Source: Paenibacillus sp. 19GGS1-52
GTDB lineage: Bacteria; Bacillota; Bacilli; Paenibacillales; Paenibacillaceae
Assembly: GCF_022369515.1 (NCBI RefSeq)
Contig: NZ_CP059724.1
Span: forward strand, 4,092,001-4,156,000
Direction: 5' to 3'
DNA length: 64,000 bases
In this document: piece by piece, positions 56,440 through 64,000 of the stretch
How the letters are laid out: every line of letters begins with the position of its first letter
Numbering within the stretch: position 1 is the first letter of the stretch
Notes under the pieces: generated by a model
Database searches by the model: none
Told to the model about the DNA's origin: nothing
Seen by the model: only the letters and a program-made list of their open reading frames with translations
Position numbers and translations under genes: made by a program

Positions 56440-56480
56440 ATTGCACTATTATGATAAATTAATCAACTGGGGGGCTGTAC

Positions 56481-58271
56481 ATGAATAAAAACAATAAGCT
56501 GGCAAGAAAATATTCAATGTTGCTTGGTACCTCTCTGCTTCTGTTAACAACGGTATTAAGCGGATGTAGCGGCAACTCCAACAATGCGGCTACAGCAACA
56601 GGATCGCCCGATCCGGGAACAGCAACCGAGTCATCCAGTCCAGCTACAGGGATCGATCACAGCAAACCGCTGACTATTACCGTGTTTGACAATGCAGCAA
56701 ATTACCAGGGAGAGCAAACCGGATGGTACGGAAAACTGATTAAGGATAAGTTCAATATCACATTAAATATTCTGTCTCCGCAAGTTGCAGGGGATCAGCT
56801 ATACAAGACAAGGTCGGCATCTGGAGATCTGGGAGACCTCCTGATTATTGATAACAGTCAGCTGGAGGAATTGCTTCCGGCGGGTATGATTATGGATCTC
56901 ACGGATAAGATCAAGAATACAGAGTACCTGTCCAAATATGTGGACAATCACTTCAAGCCTTTCAATGCTGCATTCGAGAGCATCAATCCGGATGGCAAGA
57001 TTTATGCACTGCCGACCTTTACATCGGACACTTCCCCGACAACATTCTCGGAAGAACTCCCTTACTCCAGTCCGCTTATGCCTTGGGATTATTACAAGGG
57101 AATAGGGGCTCCCAAGCTGAACAATCTGGCTGACCTTCTGAATGCACTGAAGCAGATGCAGGAGAAGTATCCCAAGACACCTGATGGTAAACCGATCGTT
57201 CCGATAACCCTATGGAAGGACTGGGACAACGGAAGTATGGAAAATGTACGCTGGCTCAGTAACTGGTACGGTTATGAACAGCCAGAGGGAACTACGACCA
57301 TTCAGTTAAATGCAAAAGGCGATATTGTTCCTCTCGTTGACGACAACAGTATGTACAAAAAAATCCTCCAATTCTATTATGACGCCAATCAGATGGGTCT
57401 GGTTGACCCTGACTCCCCATCCCAGGATTGGAATAAAGTCAATGAAAAGCTGACCAGTAAACAGGTGCTGCTCTTATGGTATTCATGGGAAAGAGGTTTC
57501 TACAATACCATTGAAAGAGGCAATAAAGGTGACGGCAATGTTGCCATTCCGATCGCCGATACCCATATTATTCAGAATAGTGATGCCTACTTCGGAAGCG
57601 GAAGAGTATTTGCAATTGGTGCAAAAGCAAAAAATCCGGAAAGAATCATTGAATTCATGGATTGGCTGGCCTCTCCTGAAGGTCTGCGCTACTATACTAA
57701 TGGATTCGAAGGCTTCAATTATGAAAAGACAGCAGACGGCAAATTCAAGCTGACTGAAGTAGGCCAAACGGCCTTCCAGGATAATACTCCCGTTCCAGAA
57801 GAGTACGGCGGCGGCGGATATCAAGATGGCCAGAGCAAGCTCAATACTATGATCATGAGCGATTTTGTAGTAGATCCGGATACGAAGGAATTCTACAACA
57901 ACACCTATTGGAGCTCAACCATAGAGGCGAATAAGACAGTTCTGACTACAGAGTGGCAGAAAGCTTATAATGCAACCACTCCGACAGAATACTACCAGAA
58001 GAACAATATGATCGATATCGTACCCAATATTAATACAAGTCTTGGGTCGGATTCCTCGGACATTAAGAATAAACGCAGCCAGATCTCAGATTATGTGAAG
58101 AACACATCCTGGAAAATGATATTCGCCAAGGACCAATCAGAATTCGATAAACTCTGGACCAAGCTGCAGTCCGATGTAGTGGGTCTTGGCTGGAATGATG
58201 TCCTTGCCGTGGATACGGAAAGAGCACAAAAAATCGTTAAGATGCGTGCCGATGCAATCGCCAATAAATAA
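56481..58271 (+). CDS. Large extracellular solute-binding lipoprotein
   Basis: A 596-residue lipoprotein with a signal peptide and lipobox VLSGCSG (Cys about residue 29), followed by an Ala/Thr/Ser-rich linker. The mature domain has KLIKDKFNITLNIL, DLGDLLIIDNSQLEELLPAG and IYALPTFTSDTSPTTFS, and is of the family that serves LplB/YtcP permeases. GGGGGG lies six bases before the ATG. Unlike the other two importers here, the binding-protein gene comes last. A hairpin belonging to a dispersed repeat terminates the operon. The substrate is probably an alpha-galactosylated oligosaccharide, from the divergent GH27 gene. Confidence 0.87.
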   Translation: MNKNNKLARKYSMLLGTSLLLLTTVLSGCSGNSNNAATATGSPDPGTATESSSPATGIDHSKPLTITVFDNAANYQGEQTGWYGKLIKDKFNITLNILSPQVAGDQLYKTRSASGDLGDLLIIDNSQLEELLPAGMIMDLTDKIKNTEYLSKYVDNHFKPFNAAFESINPDGKIYALPTFTSDTSPTTFSEELPYSSPLMPWDYYKGIGAPKLNNLADLLNALKQMQEKYPKTPDGKPIVPITLWKDWDNGSMENVRWLSNWYGYEQPEGTTTIQLNAKGDIVPLVDDNSMYKKILQFYYDANQMGLVDPDSPSQDWNKVNEKLTSKQVLLLWYSWERGFYNTIERGNKGDGNVAIPIADTHIIQNSDAYFGSGRVFAIGAKAKNPERIIEFMDWLASPEGLRYYTNGFEGFNYEKTADGKFKLTEVGQTAFQDNTPVPEEYGGGGYQDGQSKLNTMIMSDFVVDPDTKEFYNNTYWSSTIEANKTVLTTEWQKAYNATTPTEYYQKNNMIDIVPNINTSLGSDSSDIKNKRSQISDYVKNTSWKMIFAKDQSEFDKLWTKLQSDVVGLGWNDVLAVDTERAQKIVKMRADAIANK

Positions 58272-58320
58272 ACACTAATCCACCAGATGTATGCGTGTAT
58301 CCGGTTCTAATCAATGAAGC

Positions 58321-58446
58321 AGGGGCTGAACCAAAAGCCATGAAATGGCTGCTGTGGTCAGCCCTTGTTTTTTTGCATAGGATATAGGCGAGCACTTTGG
58401 GAGGACGCCCCGCAAACGGAACGTTGTTCTCATCGCTATGCTCTCC
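58321..58446 (+). repeat. Dispersed composite hairpin repeat, copy B
   Basis: It matches copy A (221-428) read on its minus strand: a hairpin with AAGCCATGAAATGGCTGCT, a T-run, a short spacer, then GAGGACGC..CGCAAACGG..CGTTGTT..ATCGCT..CTCTCC. The second arm of the palindrome, present in copy A, is not recognisable here. Like copy A, it starts just after a gene and supplies its terminator. Confidence 0.7.
58322..58373 (+). terminator. Terminator of the third importer operon
   Basis: GGGGCTGA.CCA pairs with TGGTCAGCCC around a nested AGCCAT/ATGGCT stem, followed by TTGTTTTTTT. It lies 50 bases after the binding-protein stop. Confidence 0.8.
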
Positions 58447-58470
58447 TTCACAGCTCACCCGCAAGTGAGG

Positions 58471-58647
58471 GGGACTGAGATTCCGCTATTTGGGCAGACC
58501 GGGAGAAATTGCGGGTCAACCGGACTGAGATTCCGCTATGTGTCCGGAAGCCCCTCATTTTGAGCTCAAAGCAACACGTTAACGGAAGCTCAGTCCGCTT
58601 CAGGCTCTACACTAGGTTTTTTCGGGAAATAGGGGCTTATCAGTCCG
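58471..58647. repeat. Dispersed repeat cluster (CGGACTGA family)
   Basis: Four related arms are present: GGGACTGAGATTCCGCTAT (58471-58489), CGGACTGAGATTCCGCTAT (58521-58539), an inverted arm with AACGGAAGCTCAGTCCG (58581-58597) and an inverted ATAGGGGCTTATCAGTCCG (58629-58647). The last is almost the same as the arms of the element at 10140-10316. No coding capacity is credible. Confidence 0.65.
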
Positions 58648-58719
58648 CCGTCTCTACCGAAGATCCCTATATGGCTCACGTCCGGTACAATCAAAGGGAT
58701 TTCATAATCTCATAAAGCC

Positions 58720-58767
58720 AAAAACGCAAAGCAGCGATCCTCCAATAAAGGGAGAGTCGCTGCTTTG
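58720..58767 (-). terminator. Terminator of the esterase/GH43 operon
   Basis: CAAAGCAGCGATCCTCC (58727-58743) pairs with GGAGAGTCGCTGCTTTG (58751-58767); on the minus strand CGTTTTT follows. It lies 12 bases after the esterase stop. Confidence 0.85.
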
Positions 58768-58778
58768 ACCCTATTTTG

Positions 58779-61114
<2,336 letters not shown>

Positions 61115-61187
61115 ACAGTTACTCCTCTCTGAATATCAGCGCTTAAGAACACAGGAATCTGCTTGCCCGGTTTAAGCAAACAGCGGT

Positions 61188-63002
61188 TTATCTCACGGTT
61201 ACTTCTATAGATACCTTTCTTAGCTCCCGGCCCAGATCTTTATCTTCTGTAAGATCCAGAACCGGAACACCGTCAATATCAAAGTGCACGCGGCGCAGAC
61301 CGGAACTTCTGGGTCCATCTATTCCAGGTCTTGCATGGTAAGCGTTCCAAATGACCCCATCCTCATCTGTGACATAGGAATTGTGGCCGGGTCCATATTC
61401 GCCAGGCACACTTCTGGAGGTCAGCAGCGGATAATTGCCTTTGGTCCAGCTGCGGGTGTCCAGCAAATCCGCATCCTTACCGGCAGTCAAGAGGCCTACA
61501 ACATAAGTGGCATCCACTGCTGCGCTGGCAAAGGTTACAAATAACCGGTCATCGGTATAAAGGGCGAACGGCCCTTCATCTACAAACGTATGATTATTGG
61601 CCCAGCCATAATCGGGTTTGGTCAGAAGCACTGGATCACTGGTCAGCTTCCAAGGCTCCTTCGGGTCCATTGTGGCGATATAGATCCAGGCTCCGAGATC
61701 AGCAGGCACGAACTGGCGCTCCGACCACGCGGCATAATGTTTCCCGCCCCAGTGAATCACAGTCATATCCAAGGAAATAGTCTTGCCCGCTTCACACAGA
61801 TATGTACCGTCCTTCTTCACTACACGCACAGGCATTGACCAGTCAGCAGCACACATCGGATTCCCGCCTGTCCGCAGCTTCATGGTATGGGATTCTTCGC
61901 AGAGAAATTCACCCGGTGTTGCCGCATGAAAGATATAAAGCTCCTCTTCAATGATATGAAGTTCCGGGGCCCACAGCAGTCCGCCGATCTGCTCATAGGT
62001 ATTCGAATCCAGAATCAATACCTCCCCGGCATCGACCAGCCCTGGGATGGTATCTGCTTCCCGCATATACAGCGTGTGATTGTGGTCCGCATCATTGGTG
62101 GAAATGAAATAATACTTTCCTTTCCATTTCGCAATACAGGGATCCGCCCGGTCATACGCTATCGGGAACGGGTAATGATCCTGATGGACCTCACCGGATA
62201 TTTTATAGGTCCCCGCCTTATCCCAATCAATTTCATCTGTATTCCACACCACCTTTTTCAGCGCTTTGGTGCCGTCACTATACAGAGCTGTAGCCCGGAT
62301 CTCTTCCAAATCCTCTTCGGATGCAGCGCTCACGCGTTCGGGGACTTTTATTGCAATATTGTTCGGAACCGTAAGCTTACAATAGAGCTTGCGGGCTATT
62401 TCCCGGGATACGGAGATATAGTTACGCGGCAGGATCCCCTCAATGTCAGCAAACACTGTATCCAGGGTAAAAGGCTGTGCCGGTTCCGGTGCAGAGAGCT
62501 CCTTCAAACTCATGATATCGGGAATAACATTCTGATAACCATTCCCCAGCTCATCGATCCAGCGGATCACGTAGCTGTTCCGGTCAGTATCATACTCGCA
62601 GATGACATCGCTTACAAATGTTTCTGCCCCAAGCTCCAGCAGTCCAACTTCGCGGTATTGCAGCAGATCACTGGAGAAGAACAGCAGCACCTTCCCCTTA
62701 CTCTCTGCATCGGCTTCACCCTCTGCCTCCGTTCGCACTGCGATCACCCCGAAATTGCCCTCGGCAGTGTGGAACAGATACGGATTCTTCAAGCTCTTAG
62801 CACGGAGTGTACCATCCTCGTTCTCAGTCGCCTTGGCGAATAGAACCCCTGAATTATGGTTTAATTCCTGAAAAAGAAGCCCGTCGCTACAATAAGCCAA
62901 ATGCATGCTGTGCGCCAGTCTCGGAGCATATTCCATATCCTCCTGTGGTAACCGGGTATAGCAGAGGATATAATTCCGATCTTCGTTTTGATGCGGTGTC
63001 AT
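61188..63002 (-). CDS. GH43-family glycosidase with N-terminal accessory region
   Basis: A 604-residue protein. The first 270 residues have a sensor-like or partial propeller section, then an Ig-like stretch (DEIDWDKAGTYKISGEV). The GH43 propeller follows: the general base Asp in YDRADPCIAKWKGKYYFIS (about residue 280), GGLLWAPELHII and SLDMTVIHWGGKHYAAW, with EGPFALY near the acid Glu. Known GH43 activities are alpha-arabinofuranosidase, beta-xylosidase and endo-arabinanase. No signal peptide, so it acts on imported fragments. I chose the ATG at 63002, ten bases after AGGAGG; a frame extending to 63023 includes that site. Divergent from an AraC gene. Confidence 0.82.
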   Translation of the reverse strand: MTPHQNEDRNYILCYTRLPQEDMEYAPRLAHSMHLAYCSDGLLFQELNHNSGVLFAKATENEDGTLRAKSLKNPYLFHTAEGNFGVIAVRTEAEGEADAESKGKVLLFFSSDLLQYREVGLLELGAETFVSDVICEYDTDRNSYVIRWIDELGNGYQNVIPDIMSLKELSAPEPAQPFTLDTVFADIEGILPRNYISVSREIARKLYCKLTVPNNIAIKVPERVSAASEEDLEEIRATALYSDGTKALKKVVWNTDEIDWDKAGTYKISGEVHQDHYPFPIAYDRADPCIAKWKGKYYFISTNDADHNHTLYMREADTIPGLVDAGEVLILDSNTYEQIGGLLWAPELHIIEEELYIFHAATPGEFLCEESHTMKLRTGGNPMCAADWSMPVRVVKKDGTYLCEAGKTISLDMTVIHWGGKHYAAWSERQFVPADLGAWIYIATMDPKEPWKLTSDPVLLTKPDYGWANNHTFVDEGPFALYTDDRLFVTFASAAVDATYVVGLLTAGKDADLLDTRSWTKGNYPLLTSRSVPGEYGPGHNSYVTDEDGVIWNAYHARPGIDGPRSSGLRRVHFDIDGVPVLDLTEDKDLGRELRKVSIEVTVR

Positions 63003-63185
63003 TAACAAGCAGCCTCCTATCATTATTGATAATTTCTAATGATCAAAAAAATATTTTCTCAATAATTTATTTCAAAAATTTACCCAAATGTCCTTATTTT
63101 ATAATATAATTATAGAAAAGTATTGAGTTCCAAACAATGATATATCCGATCCATTAATTGATGTATCCAAAGAAAGGAGAAGCCG

Positions 63186-63977
63186 ATGCCCAAGATTCAC
63201 TATGTTGAATTTGATGCTACTCATTCTGACGATTTTGTCTTCAATATACCCGAGGGCCATGATGCCTGGCTTCTGGTACTCACACAAACTGCGGCGTTGT
63301 TTGAAGTGAACGGAGAATTGAAAGAGTATCCGGCCCACTCCGCTGTCCTGTATCCGCCAAAGCACCACATCTATTACCGTGCCTGTTCCAAAAGATACAT
63401 TAACGACTGGGTCCGTTTTGATGCGGACGAGTCTTATATTACAGAAAACGTCTTACCTATCGGGGTTCCCTTTTCGCTCCCGGATCCCAGCTATTGCCAT
63501 CAGCTGTTTCAACTGCTGACCTTTGAGCATACATTTCAGAATGACTACCGGGAGCTTTCCATCGACTATCTGTTTAGAATAATCTTCAATAAGCTCTGCG
63601 AAGCCTCCGAGGATAAGCTGAGTCCCCAATATTATAATCTTCTGAACTTGCGCAAAGCTCTTTACAATAATCCCGGCCATCCCTGGACCGTTCCAGCCAT
63701 GGCAGAGTATCTGCACATAAGCGCAGGCTATCTACAAACCATATATAAATCCACCTTCGGAATCTCCTGTATGGAGGATGTCATTCATTGCCGGATCCGG
63801 CTGGCCAAAGAAAAACTTGGCTACGGTCCGCATAAAATTTCCGAGATCGCCACGATTTGCGGTTATGCCAATGTGGAGCATTTCTGCAGACAGTTTCGTC
63901 AGCTTACCGGCTACTCCCCCCGAGCTTACCGGGAAACACTCTCCTCCAAAGAACAAAACGTCCAGACAGAATTATAA
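63186..63977 (+). CDS. AraC-family regulator of the GH43/esterase operon
   Basis: A 263-residue regulator with an N-terminal cupin-like domain (GHDAWLLVLTQTAALFEVNG, YPPKHHIYYRACSKRYINDW) and a C-terminal double helix-turn-helix (WTVPAMAEYLHISAGYLQTIYK, KISEIATICGYANVEHFCRQFR). AAAGGAG lies six bases before the ATG. It is divergent from the GH43 gene over 183 AT-rich bases, the usual arrangement for a local activator. The reading frame closes just before the window end. Confidence 0.85.
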   Translation: MPKIHYVEFDATHSDDFVFNIPEGHDAWLLVLTQTAALFEVNGELKEYPAHSAVLYPPKHHIYYRACSKRYINDWVRFDADESYITENVLPIGVPFSLPDPSYCHQLFQLLTFEHTFQNDYRELSIDYLFRIIFNKLCEASEDKLSPQYYNLLNLRKALYNNPGHPWTVPAMAEYLHISAGYLQTIYKSTFGISCMEDVIHCRIRLAKEKLGYGPHKISEIATICGYANVEHFCRQFRQLTGYSPRAYRETLSSKEQNVQTEL

Positions 63978-64000
63978 GGACCTGCAAGGCAGCAGAGTTT

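Noticed and set aside
61887-62843. 318-codon open frame on the plus strand
   Set aside because: It lies fully opposite the GH43 gene, has no ribosome binding site and has the Cys/Ile/Arg-rich composition typical of an antisense shadow.

Overview
The window looks like chromosome from a Paenibacillus-type Firmicute. Signs are a secreted protein with three C-terminal SLH domains, a copper-amine-oxidase-like stalk protein, LplB/YtcP-type sugar transporters paired with YesMN-like two-component systems, many AraC regulators, strong AGGAGG-type ribosome binding sites, TTG/GTG starts and moderate G+C. No rRNA, tRNA or CRISPR array was seen. The genus is inferred from gene content, not from a marker gene.

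Layout. 1-106: 5' end of an IS1182-like transposase cut by the window edge. 0.2-4.5 kb: a dispersed hairpin repeat and a large SLH surface protein. 4.7-11.5 kb: a beta-1,2-oligoglucan locus (LacI regulator, cytosolic esterase, GH94 1,2-beta-oligoglucan phosphorylase) with a divergent lipoprotein esterase; two LacI-type operators flank a repeat in the long leader. 11.6-15.1 kb: two secreted proteins. 15.1-20.1 kb: an operon on the minus strand for TetR, an amino-acid ABC importer, an OsmC protein and an ABC-F ATPase. 20.3-24.5 kb: a Crp/Fnr regulator, an SsuABC-type importer and a metallo-beta-lactamase-fold hydrolase, probably for organosulfur compounds.

24.6-29.7 kb is an AT-rich accessory island on the minus strand. 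It holds orphan RHS toxin tips with immunity genes, some intact and some decayed, including a duplicated toxin-tip/immunity pair of no family I recognise. It is the best candidate for an undescribed system here. It is followed by a DNA photolyase, a possible 54-aa small protein and an M29 aminopeptidase.

33.2-63.98 kb is almost entirely carbohydrate acquisition: (a) a CUT1 importer with its own YesMN-type system, whose binding-protein gene has a frameshift; (b) GH29 fucosidase and GH42 beta-galactosidase divergent from an LplB/YtcP importer plus two-component system, whose kinase has an in-frame amber codon; (c) two AraC regulators and a GH27 alpha-galactosidase coupled to a small zinc-ribbon protein, divergent from a third importer with a consensus CcpA (cre) site between; (d) two esterases and a GH43 enzyme divergent from an AraC regulator. 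Together they suggest a plant- or soil-associated degrader of branched polysaccharides, with transport and regulation arranged as separate modules per substrate.
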